From contig CAWUJT010000002.1 in the NCBI GenBank assembly GCA_963922715.1, forward strand, positions 1 to 64,000: 64,000 bases of DNA, given 5' to 3'. The position numbers were made by a program, and so were the translations under genes. The notes under the pieces were generated by a model. It ran no database searches. It saw only the letters and a list, made by a program, of their open reading frames with translations, and was not told where the DNA came from. The DNA is from CAWUJT01 sp963922715. GTDB lineage: Bacteria > Pseudomonadota > Alphaproteobacteria > Rhodobacterales > Rhodobacteraceae. Each line of letters begins with the position of its first letter. The stretch's first letter is position 1. Positions 1 through 8,247 of the stretch are shown here, in pieces.

Positions 1-1
1 G

Positions 2-556
2 ATCCGCTTTGTGTTTCTGATGACGCATTATTCCAAGCCGATGGACTGGACAGAGGCTAAGGTGCGGGAGGCCGAGGCGACACTACGCAAGTGGGCGCGT
101 GATATTGAAAAAAAGCCAACCTCAGTTTATTCAAACTCGAAGAAGCCTGAAAAGATAGTGACTGCACTTTCACGTGATTTGAACACTCCACAGGTTTTAG
201 CAGAGCTTCATTCACTTTATACTCAAGATACACCCGATGCCAGGCACGCAATGATTGAGGGTGCACTGCTGTTAGGTATAAACCTAACTCATATGGATCG
301 CCTGATTTTTTCTAAGGAACTTGCAGCCAATGAAGTCCTTGGGGCAGCTCTGATCGAAGACTCATCCATCGCCAAAAGGATCGATGAATGGGTTTTAAAG
401 AGATCTGCCGCTAAGGCGTCAAAGGATTTTGCGGAGGCTGACCGCATTCGAAACCTTTTGAATAATGCTGGGGTGCTGCTCAAGGATACTCAAGATGGAT
501 CAACATGGGAGCTAGATTCGTCCGTAAATCTGTCCAGGCTGGAAACTTTAAAATGA
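2..556 (+). CDS. cysS: Cysteinyl-tRNA synthetase, C-terminal part (cut by window start)
   Basis: This is the 3' end of a class I cysteinyl-tRNA synthetase, which charges tRNA-Cys in the cytoplasm. The frame is open from base 2, so the true start lies outside the window. The first visible residues (IRFVFLMTHYSKPMDW) match the region just after the KMSKS loop in CysS, and the C-terminal helical part ends with the usual AD.IR..L...GV.L.DT pattern. The HIGH and KMSKS motifs are not in the window. The stop TGA overlaps the ATG of the next gene (ATGA), so the two are co-translated. The gene is visibly richer in A+T than the genes that follow. Confidence 0.9.
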   Translation: MRFVFLMTHYSKPMDWTEAKVREAEATLRKWARDIEKKPTSVYSNSKKPEKIVTALSRDLNTPQVLAELHSLYTQDTPDARHAMIEGALLLGINLTHMDRLIFSKELAANEVLGAALIEDSSIAKRIDEWVLKRSAAKASKDFAEADRIRNLLNNAGVLLKDTQDGSTWELDSSVNLSRLETLK

Positions 557-2172
557 CCCGCGCGCGCCTTTACCTCTACGACACCACCCTGCGCGATGGC
601 CAGCAAACCCGCGGCGTGCAATTCTCCACCCAAGAGAAGATCGCCATTGCCCAGATGCTCGATCAGCTTGGTGTCGATCACATCGAAGGCGGCTGGCCCG
701 GCGCCAACCCTACTGACAGTGAGTTCTTCGCCCAGGCCCCGGCCACCCAAGCCACCCTCACCGCTTTTGGCATGACCAAGCGGGTGGGTGTCTCGGTGGA
801 GAACGACGATATCCTGGCCGCCGTGCTCGATGCGGGCACGCAAGCGGTCTGCCTGGTGGGCAAAACCCACCCGTTCCATGTCGAAACGGCACTGGGGTGT
901 TCGCTGGATGAGAACCGGGCGGCGATCGCCGCCTCCATGGCCCATATCGTTGCCAAAGGCCGGGAGGCTCTGTTCGACGCCGAGCATTTTTTCGATGGCT
1001 ATAAGGCTGATCCAACCTATGCGCAGTCTTGCCTGCAAGCTGCACTAGACAGCGGCGCGCGCTGGGTGGTGCTCTGTGATACCAATGGCGGCACAATGCC
1101 CGAGGATATCCACCGCATCGTCACCGAAGTCATCGCTGCAGGTATTCCCGGGGCACGCTTGGGCATCCACACCCATGATGATACCGAACAGGCGGTCGCC
1201 GGGGCGCTTGCCGCCGTGCAAGGGGGGGCACGCCAAATCCAAGGCACGCTCAACGGCCTGGGGGAGCGCTGTGGCAATGCCAATCTGACCGCCCTGATCC
1301 CGACGCTGGTTCTTAAAGAGCCCTATGCCAGTCACTTCAACACCAATGTGACGCCCGCGGCGTTGCAAAACCTTACCCGCATCTCCCGCAAGCTGGACGA
1401 TATTCTCAACCGTGTTCCCCGCACGCAAGCGGCTTACGTGGGCGCGGGCGCCTTCGCCCATAAGGCGGGTTTACATGCCTCTGCGATCCTCAAAGATCCC
1501 ATGACCTATGAACATATCCCGCCCGAGGCCGTCGGCAACGCACGGGTGATCCCGATGTCAAACCAGGCGGGGCTCTCGAACCTGCGCCAAAGGCTTGCCG
1601 ACGCTGGGCTGCCCAGCGATGACACCGAGGCCCTGCGGCGCATTCTGGCGGAGGTCAAAGCCCGCGAGGATCAGGGCTATAGCTATGACACCGCCCAGGC
1701 CTCGTTTGAGCTGCTGGCGCGTGCCGAGCTGGGCCTGGCGCCCAAGTTCTTCGAGGTGATGCGCTACCGCGTCACGGTGGAGCGGCGCAAGGACAGCCAC
1801 AACCGCCGTATAAGCCTGTCAGAGGCGGTGGTGGTGGTCAAAATCGGGGCGGAGCAAAAGCTCTCGGTCAGCGAGTCCCTCGATGGGGACGGGCAGGATC
1901 GCGGGCCGGTCAATGCGCTCGCCCGCGCGCTGGCGAAAGACCTGGGGCCGTATCAGGACATGATCGCTGATATTCGTCTGGTGGATTTCAAGGTGCGCAT
2001 CACACAAGGCGGAACCGAGGCTGTGACCCGTGTGATCATCGACAGCGAGGATGCCACCGGGCGGCGCTGGTCCACCGTTGGGGTTTCGGCCAATATCGTC
2101 GATGCCAGCTTCGAAGCGCTGGTGGATGCAATCCGCTGGAAGCTGATCCAAGAGGGCGCGACACCGCCATGA
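553..2172 (+). CDS. cimA: Citramalate synthase (CimA-type, 2-isopropylmalate synthase family)
   Basis: A 539-residue enzyme of the HMGL/LeuA family. The family condenses acetyl-CoA with pyruvate to (R)-citramalate, the entry to threonine-independent isoleucine synthesis. The N-terminal TIM barrel begins with DTTLRDGQQT at residues 10-19, including the metal and base residues. HTHDD and GLGERCGNANL are further metal and active-site motifs, and a LeuA-type C-terminal regulatory domain follows after about residue 400. The length and the GVQFS/EGGWPGANPTD segments favour CimA over LeuA or homocitrate synthase. The start was set at the ATG overlapping the cysS stop; an upstream TTG-type start at 505 would lie inside cysS. 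GC-rich, unlike cysS. Confidence 0.9.
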   Translation: MTRARLYLYDTTLRDGQQTRGVQFSTQEKIAIAQMLDQLGVDHIEGGWPGANPTDSEFFAQAPATQATLTAFGMTKRVGVSVENDDILAAVLDAGTQAVCLVGKTHPFHVETALGCSLDENRAAIAASMAHIVAKGREALFDAEHFFDGYKADPTYAQSCLQAALDSGARWVVLCDTNGGTMPEDIHRIVTEVIAAGIPGARLGIHTHDDTEQAVAGALAAVQGGARQIQGTLNGLGERCGNANLTALIPTLVLKEPYASHFNTNVTPAALQNLTRISRKLDDILNRVPRTQAAYVGAGAFAHKAGLHASAILKDPMTYEHIPPEAVGNARVIPMSNQAGLSNLRQRLADAGLPSDDTEALRRILAEVKAREDQGYSYDTAQASFELLARAELGLAPKFFEVMRYRVTVERRKDSHNRRISLSEAVVVVKIGAEQKLSVSESLDGDGQDRGPVNALARALAKDLGPYQDMIADIRLVDFKVRITQGGTEAVTRVIIDSEDATGRRWSTVGVSANIVDASFEALVDAIRWKLIQEGATPP

Positions 2173-2876
2173 GTTTTTGGACCATTCATTCCAATTTGCC
2201 CCGCGAAGGCCCTGGCGATGCCGCCACACTCACCCGCGCGCTGGATGTGGCTGGGGCACAGCCCCAGTGGCACGCGGCCGATCTTGGCTGTGGGCCGGGT
2301 GCGGATTTACCTGGGCTTGCCGCACGGGTCGGTCATGTTCAAGGTTTTGAACAGCATGACCCTTTTGTGCAGGCCGCGCGGGCCCGGGTTGCGGACTTGC
2401 AACACGTTCAAGTGCACCAGGCGGACATGGCCGATGTGGCCCGTTTTGCACCGCCTGGTGGCTTCGATCTGATCTGGAGCGCCGGCGCGCTCTACTTCCT
2501 TGGTGGGGCGCGGGGCCTGGACCAGATTGCCCCGGCGTTACGTCCCGGCGGTATGCTGACCTTTAGCGAAGCCTGCTATTTCACGGAACCTACCGCGGAG
2601 ATGCGGGCCTTTTGGCAGGGCTATGACACGCAAACCGAGGCTGAGATCCTGGCCACCGTCTCGGCCAAGGGGTTTTCGGTGCGCGCAGCTTGGCCGCTGC
2701 CAGATGAAGCTTGGGAGGCCTATTTCCAGCCCATTGAGGCGCGCCTTGCCCGCTTAAGCCAAGGGGCCGATGCCGAGATGCAGGCCGCGATCTCCGTGGA
2801 ACGGACTGAAATATCCCAATGGCGACGGTTGAAGGCGTTGACCGGATATTTGGTTCTCGTCGCACAAAAGGCATGA
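2169..2876 (+). CDS. Class I SAM-dependent methyltransferase
   Basis: A 235-residue protein with a Rossmann methyltransferase fold. Motif I is D38-LGCGPGA, followed by an acidic strand-2 residue (GFEQHD) and a motif IV-like FDLIWSAGALYF. It resembles trans-aconitate/ubiquinone-type small-molecule methyltransferases, but the substrate cannot be told from the sequence. The ATG overlaps the cimA stop (ATGA) and its own stop overlaps the next ATG, so it is translated within the cysS-cimA operon. Confidence 0.8.
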   Translation: MSFWTIHSNLPREGPGDAATLTRALDVAGAQPQWHAADLGCGPGADLPGLAARVGHVQGFEQHDPFVQAARARVADLQHVQVHQADMADVARFAPPGGFDLIWSAGALYFLGGARGLDQIAPALRPGGMLTFSEACYFTEPTAEMRAFWQGYDTQTEAEILATVSAKGFSVRAAWPLPDEAWEAYFQPIEARLARLSQGADAEMQAAISVERTEISQWRRLKALTGYLVLVAQKA

Positions 2877-3628
2877 GCCTGACAGCGTGCGCCCAGATCG
2901 TGGAAAAAGGCGATCCAGAGCGCTTTCTGGCCACCATGGCCGCGCCGCCGGGCTTCCGCACTGTGCTGTTTCCCCTCTACGCCATGAATGTGGAGGTGGC
3001 GCGCGCGCCGTGGGTCTCTGCAGAGCCGATAATCGGTGAGATGCGCCTGCAATGGTGGGCTGATGCGCTTGAGGAAATCGCCGCCGGTGGCCCCGTGCGC
3101 CGCCATGAGGTGGTCACGCCGCTGGCGGATGTTTTGGATGCCGAGGGGGCAGGTTGCCTGATCCAAGGTGTCGCGGCGCGTAGGTGGGATCTGTACCAAG
3201 AGCCCTTTGCCGATGAAGCCGCGTTCTGGGCGTATTTGGATGCCACGGCGGCAGGGCTTTTGTGGACCGCAGCGCGCCTTTTGGGCGCACCGTCAGAGGC
3301 TGAGGCCCCCGTGCGGGCGCTGGGGCGGGCGCAAGGGCTGGCCCATTGGCTGCGTGCCATCCCAGCGCTTGAAGCGCGGGGGCGGATGCCGCTTGTGGAT
3401 GGTCGGCCCGAAGCTGTGCGCGATGTGGCGCAAAATGCGCTCAAGGCGCTCAAACCCTTGCCTAAATTGGTGCGTCCGGTTTGTTTGGCCACTTGGCTGG
3501 CCCGCCCCACTTTGACCCAGGTCATCGCACGGCCAGAAGCGGTCAAACGCGGGGCATTGGCGTTTTCAGAGTTTGGCAAGCGCGCCCGGCTGTTGGCGGC
3601 AGTTTTGGGGCTGCGCACCATCCCATAA
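2873..3628 (+). CDS. Squalene/phytoene synthase family protein
   Basis: A 251-residue all-helical isoprenoid-synthase-like protein. The first acidic motif is present in degenerate form (RLQWWADALEEI, around residues 58-69). The second, which should read D..N..RD, is replaced by RAQGLAHWLRAIP and lacks the aspartates. The family includes alphaproteobacterial homologues of NDUFAF6, a complex I assembly factor that is not thought to be a prenyl synthase. The start was taken at 2873, where ATGA overlaps the upstream stop; an in-frame ATG at 2819 would lie deep in the methyltransferase gene. It ends nine bases before the convergent tctA-tctB gene. Confidence 0.75.
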   Translation: MSLTACAQIVEKGDPERFLATMAAPPGFRTVLFPLYAMNVEVARAPWVSAEPIIGEMRLQWWADALEEIAAGGPVRRHEVVTPLADVLDAEGAGCLIQGVAARRWDLYQEPFADEAAFWAYLDATAAGLLWTAARLLGAPSEAEAPVRALGRAQGLAHWLRAIPALEARGRMPLVDGRPEAVRDVAQNALKALKPLPKLVRPVCLATWLARPTLTQVIARPEAVKRGALAFSEFGKRARLLAAVLGLRTIP

Positions 3629-3637
3629 CACTTGCCT

Positions 3638-5593
3638 TTATGGCAAGGGGACCGACAACACCTGGCTGAACAGAACCGTGCAGCCGAGGATAACAGCCAC
3701 CACACTGCCCAGTAAAATCCCCCAGGCCTGCAGCGTAAACGTATCATGCTGGGCCACAAAGGTCAGGCCAATGCCCAGCAAAACTGCCGTCATACCAAAC
3801 CCAAGAATGGGGAACAGAACAACAGCCACCATCATCGCCAAAGGCAATGCCGCCATTCGGGGCCATGAACCGTCTATGGCAATTTCTGTCACCTGACGGG
3901 TGAGGAAAAGCCTAAGAAGTGCAAGGGCCACCAGAACCAGCATGGCCAGAGCAATCGTGCGTGGAAACACAGCGGCCTCTGGATTGAGGTTTGCCGCTTG
4001 CACCAAAGCAACGCTGGCAACACCGCCGAAAACGATCAAAGTCAACAGGTCGCGCCCGACGGCCGCAGGGGGGGCGGGGGTGCGGTCCACCATAGGCTCG
4101 GTCGTGGCGCGGGTGACCAGCCGCTTGATTTGGGGCCAGAACGGATACAGGAAGCTGAGCAGGGTCAGCGCGATAATCGCCATCGACAAAGGCCGTCCGA
4201 AGAATTGTGCCGGAAGATTTCCCAAGGCGTCCCCGATCGTCCAGCTTTGCACAAAACCCTGTTCGGCAATCCGGCCAAGGATCAGGCCCAACACAATCGG
4301 GGACACGGAAAAACCGCGTTTCCCAGCCAGCCATCCGATGACACCCAGAACGATCATAATGGCAATGTCAGAGACGCTGTTGCGGATCGCAAAGGTGCCA
4401 ATCACGGTCATGAACGCCACCAGTGGCACCAAGGCCGCTTTGGGGGCGCGGACAATCGCCCCATAGGCAAAGCGCCCGATCAGCAACCCCACAGGCAGCA
4501 TCAGAATGGTGGCCAGCAAAAGTCCAAAGATGAAAGTGTAGACAATATTGGCCCCATCGGTGAACAAACTGGGGCCTGTACGCACGCCTTGCACCAAAAG
4601 CGCGCCCAGGATTACCGCATCGGGGGGCGTGCCGGGAATGCCCAGCACCAGGGTTGGGATAAATCCGCCGCCCACTGTTGCGTTGTTGGCCGATTCTGTG
4701 GCGATGATGCCGCCTGGATTGCCCTCTCCGTATTTCGGGGCGTCTTTCTGGGTGCGCCGGGCCTCTGAATAGGCCACAAGCCCCGCGATAGAGCCGCCCG
4801 CCCCGGGCAAGGCACCAACCATTGTGCCAATCACAGAGCTGCGCAGCACATTAAATTTGTTGCGCAACATCGTCTGTCCAGCCTCAAGCAGCCGAAACCC
4901 ACGGGTTTGTTCCGGCGGTTTGAGATGCCGGTCGGGCGTGGCGACAAGATCGATCAAAACCGGAATACAATAGAGCCCGATCAGCGCGGAGACTGTCTCC
5001 ACGCCGCCCAAAAGCGTGGTTGAGCCAAAGGTAAAGCGTACTTCTGCGCTGGTCTCTGAAACGCCGATCATCGCCATCAAAAGACCAAAGCACGCCCCGA
5101 TCATGCCTTTTAAGAAATCTCCTGTGGAGAGTGCAGCGATGAGCGACAGCCCAAAGACAGCCAGCCAGAAATACTCTACCGGACCAAAGGCGAGGGCGGC
5201 TTTGGCCAAGGGCGGCGCAAGCAAAAGCAACGCCAAAGCGCCCACCAGCCCCCCAATGACAGAGGCCAGGCAGGCGACAGAGACAGCTAGGTCGCCATCA
5301 CCGCGTTTGGCCATGGGATAGCCGTCAAAAGTTGTGGCAATTGCCGAAGGTGTTCCCGGCGTGTTGAGCAGGATCGCCGCATAGGCCCCGCCATAGATCG
5401 CGCCCGTATAAATGGCCCCCATTAAGATCAGCGCGCTGTCGGGGGACATGGTGAAGGTCAGCGGCACCAACACGGCCACGGCCATGGTGGCTGTCAAACC
5501 GGGGATTGAGCCGATGATGGTCCCCGCGGCAACACCCAAGAGCGCAAGCAGCAAATTCAAGGGCGACAGTGCGCCGAGGATGAAATCAACCAT
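3638..5593 (-). CDS. Tripartite tricarboxylate transporter, TctA-TctB fusion
   Basis: A 651-residue integral membrane protein. Residues 1 to about 500 are a TctA-type large subunit: many transmembrane segments, the early GSIPGLTATMAVAVLVPLTF and YGGAYAAILLNTPGTPSA motifs, and a repeated LGIPGTPPDAV in the second half. The last 130 or so residues have four more hydrophobic segments and FPRTIALAMLVL, typical of the small subunit TctB, normally a separate gene. The binding protein lies 86 bases upstream on the same strand, so the operon reads TctC then TctA-TctB. The family imports citrate or other carboxylates with Na+ or H+; the substrate is unknown here. Transcription converges on the phytoene-synthase-like gene. 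Confidence 0.88.
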   Translation of the reverse strand: MVDFILGALSPLNLLLALLGVAAGTIIGSIPGLTATMAVAVLVPLTFTMSPDSALILMGAIYTGAIYGGAYAAILLNTPGTPSAIATTFDGYPMAKRGDGDLAVSVACLASVIGGLVGALALLLLAPPLAKAALAFGPVEYFWLAVFGLSLIAALSTGDFLKGMIGACFGLLMAMIGVSETSAEVRFTFGSTTLLGGVETVSALIGLYCIPVLIDLVATPDRHLKPPEQTRGFRLLEAGQTMLRNKFNVLRSSVIGTMVGALPGAGGSIAGLVAYSEARRTQKDAPKYGEGNPGGIIATESANNATVGGGFIPTLVLGIPGTPPDAVILGALLVQGVRTGPSLFTDGANIVYTFIFGLLLATILMLPVGLLIGRFAYGAIVRAPKAALVPLVAFMTVIGTFAIRNSVSDIAIMIVLGVIGWLAGKRGFSVSPIVLGLILGRIAEQGFVQSWTIGDALGNLPAQFFGRPLSMAIIALTLLSFLYPFWPQIKRLVTRATTEPMVDRTPAPPAAVGRDLLTLIVFGGVASVALVQAANLNPEAAVFPRTIALAMLVLVALALLRLFLTRQVTEIAIDGSWPRMAALPLAMMVAVVLFPILGFGMTAVLLGIGLTFVAQHDTFTLQAWGILLGSVVAVILGCTVLFSQVLSVPLP

Positions 5594-5679
5594 CCTTTAT
5601 CCTCCAAAGGTGTTTAGCGTCACAGAGTGCGGGCGGTCTGGGGGCGTGACATCACGCCCTCAGACGGGGTGTGGATCGA

Positions 5680-6630
5680 TTATTCGATAATCCCAGCCGA
5701 TCTGGCGGCGGTCAGATACCCTTCGGCCTTATCGGCGATAAAGGCGTCCATATCGGCACCATATCCGACATCCACCAAGGCAAAGCCCCCATCGAGCATT
5801 TGTGTCTGAAAATCTGGGTCGGCGTTGATGGCTTCAATGGCGTCAGAGACTTGCATGCGCACTTCTTCAGAGGCAGAGTTGGGCACGGCAATGCCGCGAT
5901 ACGCGCCCGAGACCATGTCATAGCCCAGCTCCCGGAAGGTGGGGACATCGGGAAACGCGGGATGACGCTCTTCCATGGCAACAGCAAGCATACGCACTGC
6001 GTCGCCTTGCGCAGCACCGACTGTGGTGTAGCCCCAGGCCGCTTTCACCTGATTGCCCAAAAGTGCGGTGACAGAGGCACCCGTGCCTTTGAACGACACA
6101 TAAGTCGTCTCGACATCCGCCATGGCGTCAAATTGGACTTGTGCAAGGTGATTGGCGGTGCCTTTGCCAGAGCCGGAAAAAATCACTTGCCGTGGGTTGG
6201 CTTTGGCATCATCAACCAAGTCTTGCAGCGTTTGATAGGGGCTATCGGCGGTCACCACAATGGCATCCGGCGTGTAATGGAACATATAGACGGCGGCCAA
6301 ATCCTCGGTCTGGAAGCCAACGTCGCCTTGCTCGGGCTTGATGATGATGTGGGGCAGGTTGATGCCCATGATCACTGAGCCATCGCTTGCCATGTTGTTA
6401 AGCTGGGACCAGCCGACGGCCCCGCCGCCGCCAGGTTGGTAAGAGACAACCATCTGCTCCCCATAGAGTTTTTCGAAAAATGGTTGTTGGAACCGGGCTG
6501 TGATGTCGGATTCGCCCCCGGGTCCAAATGGAATGATGTAATCGACGCTGCCTTGTGGAAAATCTTGTGCTGATGCAGCAAACCCTACACAGGCAACAGC
6601 CAATGCGGCTATCGTGGTTGTTAATCTCAT
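5680..6630 (-). CDS. Tripartite tricarboxylate transporter substrate-binding protein (TctC/Bug family)
   Basis: A 316-residue periplasmic binding protein. It has a clear signal peptide (MRLTTTIAALAVACVGFAASA) followed by YIIPFGPGGESD, the first carboxylate-binding loop of the family; GSGKGTANH forms the second. It presents its ligand to the TctA-TctB fusion encoded immediately downstream. The upstream sequence carries a strong AGGGAGG ribosome site. No TctD/TctE regulator is nearby. In this family the substrate cannot be predicted from sequence. Confidence 0.88.
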   Translation of the reverse strand: MRLTTTIAALAVACVGFAASAQDFPQGSVDYIIPFGPGGESDITARFQQPFFEKLYGEQMVVSYQPGGGGAVGWSQLNNMASDGSVIMGINLPHIIIKPEQGDVGFQTEDLAAVYMFHYTPDAIVVTADSPYQTLQDLVDDAKANPRQVIFSGSGKGTANHLAQVQFDAMADVETTYVSFKGTGASVTALLGNQVKAAWGYTTVGAAQGDAVRMLAVAMEERHPAFPDVPTFRELGYDMVSGAYRGIAVPNSASEEVRMQVSDAIEAINADPDFQTQMLDGGFALVDVGYGADMDAFIADKAEGYLTAARSAGIIE

Positions 6631-6773
6631 TTTTGGTTTCCTCCCTTTGAGACATTTGTACCACGCTTTTGTAAATGGTGAATAGACCGTTCGCCAAGTG
6701 GTTTTTTTAGATATATGAGGGCTCTACACAAAAATACATTACATGACTTTTGTGTGATCTGTCAGGGCATATC

Positions 6774-6995
6774 CTAAAGATCATGCCCTTTTTTCATCTC
6801 ATCAAGAAGTTTGCGCGCTGCCTTTTCCGCGATAATTACACGGGTTGTTTTGACAAATTGTTCTTGGAGTGTTTGTGAGCGTTCAAGCAGAATGTCAGAA
6901 ATCATAGCAATGATATCATTATCCCCTGTGCGTTCAACATAAGCCATCGTATCAATAGCAAGTTGTTCAGCAAGTTGATCAATTAAACTACTCAT
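6774..6995 (-). CDS. Small hypothetical protein, co-translated with the hydrolase
   Basis: A 73-residue, helical, charged protein with no membrane segment and no family I recognise. Its ATG overlaps the TGA of the upstream hydrolase (ATGA), which strongly supports real translation. It ends in a basic region (EKAARKLLDEMKKGHDL). Its function is unknown and probably linked to the hydrolase. Confidence 0.6.
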   Translation of the reverse strand: MSSLIDQLAEQLAIDTMAYVERTGDNDIIAMISDILLERSQTLQEQFVKTTRVIIAEKAARKLLDEMKKGHDL

Positions 6996-7645
6996 CGCGT
7001 TGTTTCTTTCAAGCGGCGCTTAACGTAACTTGTGACAATATCGATCATCGTATCCATGTGCGGCTCTTCAAAGAAGTGTCCCGCGTCTTCGATTTGTTTA
7101 TGCGTGATGGTGATGCCTTTTTGCTCGTGGAGTTTACCTACAAGATCAGTCGTGTCATGTGGCGGTGTAACTTTGTCGGCACTGCCGTTGATGATCAGCC
7201 CTGAGGATGGGCAGGGGGCCAGGAAGCTGAAATCATAACGGTCTGCGGGCGGTGAGACCGAGACAAACCCCGTGATTTCAGGCCGCCGCATCAACAGCTG
7301 CATCCCAATCCAGGCACCAAAAGAAAATCCAGCGACCCAACAATGTTTTGAATTCGCATTGAGCGATTGCAGATAATCCAAGGCCGCGGCCGCATCGGAA
7401 AGTTCGCCCACACCTTGATCATACTCGCCCTGGGATCGGCCCACACCCCGAAAGTTGAACCGCATGACGGTAAAGCCCATGTGATAAAAGGCGTAATGTA
7501 GATGATAGACAACACGATTGTTCATAGTGCCGCCGAATTGTGGATGGGGATGCAAAACAATCGCAAGCGGTGCATCCTTGGTTTTTTGCGGGTGGTATCG
7601 CCCTTCAAGTCGACCGTCAGGACCAGGAAAAATTACTTCAGGCAT
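6992..7645 (-). CDS. Alpha/beta hydrolase (dienelactone-hydrolase-like)
   Basis: A 217-residue cytoplasmic hydrolase. HPHPQFGGTMNN forms the oxyanion-hole region, FNFRGVGRSQGEYD follows, and the nucleophile elbow is GFSFGAW with the catalytic Ser. The catalytic His is in DAGHFFEEP near the C-terminus. The HPHP...GG.M.N pattern is typical of a conserved bacterial subgroup with no assigned substrate. It is divergent from the iscR/suf operon across a 143-base spacer and is followed by the 73-residue gene. Confidence 0.8.
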   Translation of the reverse strand: MPEVIFPGPDGRLEGRYHPQKTKDAPLAIVLHPHPQFGGTMNNRVVYHLHYAFYHMGFTVMRFNFRGVGRSQGEYDQGVGELSDAAAALDYLQSLNANSKHCWVAGFSFGAWIGMQLLMRRPEITGFVSVSPPADRYDFSFLAPCPSSGLIINGSADKVTPPHDTTDLVGKLHEQKGITITHKQIEDAGHFFEEPHMDTMIDIVTSYVKRRLKETTR

Positions 7646-7788
7646 AGGTGCCGTGCCTCATTTGTATTCTGCGCTTTTGGTTGACCCGCAAGCTGGGACA
7701 TTTTACGTCAGGCAAAACCAGCAAATGCCAGAAAGCCTGAGAGGCAACTAAGCATTTATATGCCCAGCGTCAACGCCAAGGAGAGGTG

Positions 7789-8247
7789 ATGAAACTCAGT
7801 ACCAAAGGCCGCTATGCCATGGTTGCCCTGACCGATCTTGCCTTATTAAAAGATGGGGAGGTGGCGGCACTCGTTGATATTTCTGCCCGTCAACATATTT
7901 CGCAACCCTATCTTGAACAGCTTTTTGTGAAATTACGGCGTGCGGGTCTTGTGGCCTCTGTACGCGGACCTGGTGGGGGATACAAGCTGGCGAAAAGCGC
8001 CTCTGACATTCGTGTCTCGGATATTTTGACAGCGGTGGACGAGAGTGTGAACGCGCTACAGACAGGCGCCGGGGCCTCGGGCGGTGTCTCAGGCAGCCGG
8101 GCGCAAAGTTTGACCAACCGCTTGTGGGAAAGCTTGTCCGCCCATGTCTATGTCTTCCTGCATCAAACGCGGCTGTCGGATGTGGTGGACAATGCCCTGA
8201 CCCCATGTCCCGCTGTGCCGTCACTGTTTCAAGTGGTGGACGAATGA
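7789..8247 (+). CDS. iscR: Rrf2-family regulator, IscR-like, lacking the cluster cysteines
   Basis: A 152-residue winged-helix protein that opens the suf operon and probably regulates it. The Rrf2 signature is clear: MKLSTKGRYAM, ISQPYLEQLFVKLRRAGLV, VRGPGGGYKLAK and the DESV segment before the cluster loop. In E. coli IscR that loop carries Cys92, Cys98 and Cys104; here it is a Gly/Ser stretch with no Cys. The only cysteine is C140, near the C-terminus. Rhodobacter-type IscR proteins are known to bind a cluster with unusual ligands, so it may still sense Fe-S status. The start at 7789 has AAGGAG five bases upstream; a GTG three bases earlier is less likely. Confidence 0.88.
   Translation: MKLSTKGRYAMVALTDLALLKDGEVAALVDISARQHISQPYLEQLFVKLRRAGLVASVRGPGGGYKLAKSASDIRVSDILTAVDESVNALQTGAGASGGVSGSRAQSLTNRLWESLSAHVYVFLHQTRLSDVVDNALTPCPAVPSLFQVVDE

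Noticed and set aside
3998..4768. 256-codon plus-strand frame inside tctA
   Set aside because: It is a shadow of the strongly supported TctA-TctB fusion on the other strand, with low-complexity Gln/His-rich content.
7708..7740. TCAGGC/GCCTGA inverted repeat before iscR as an IscR operator
   Set aside because: The six-base arms are 21 bases apart and match no operator that I can name; this could be chance.
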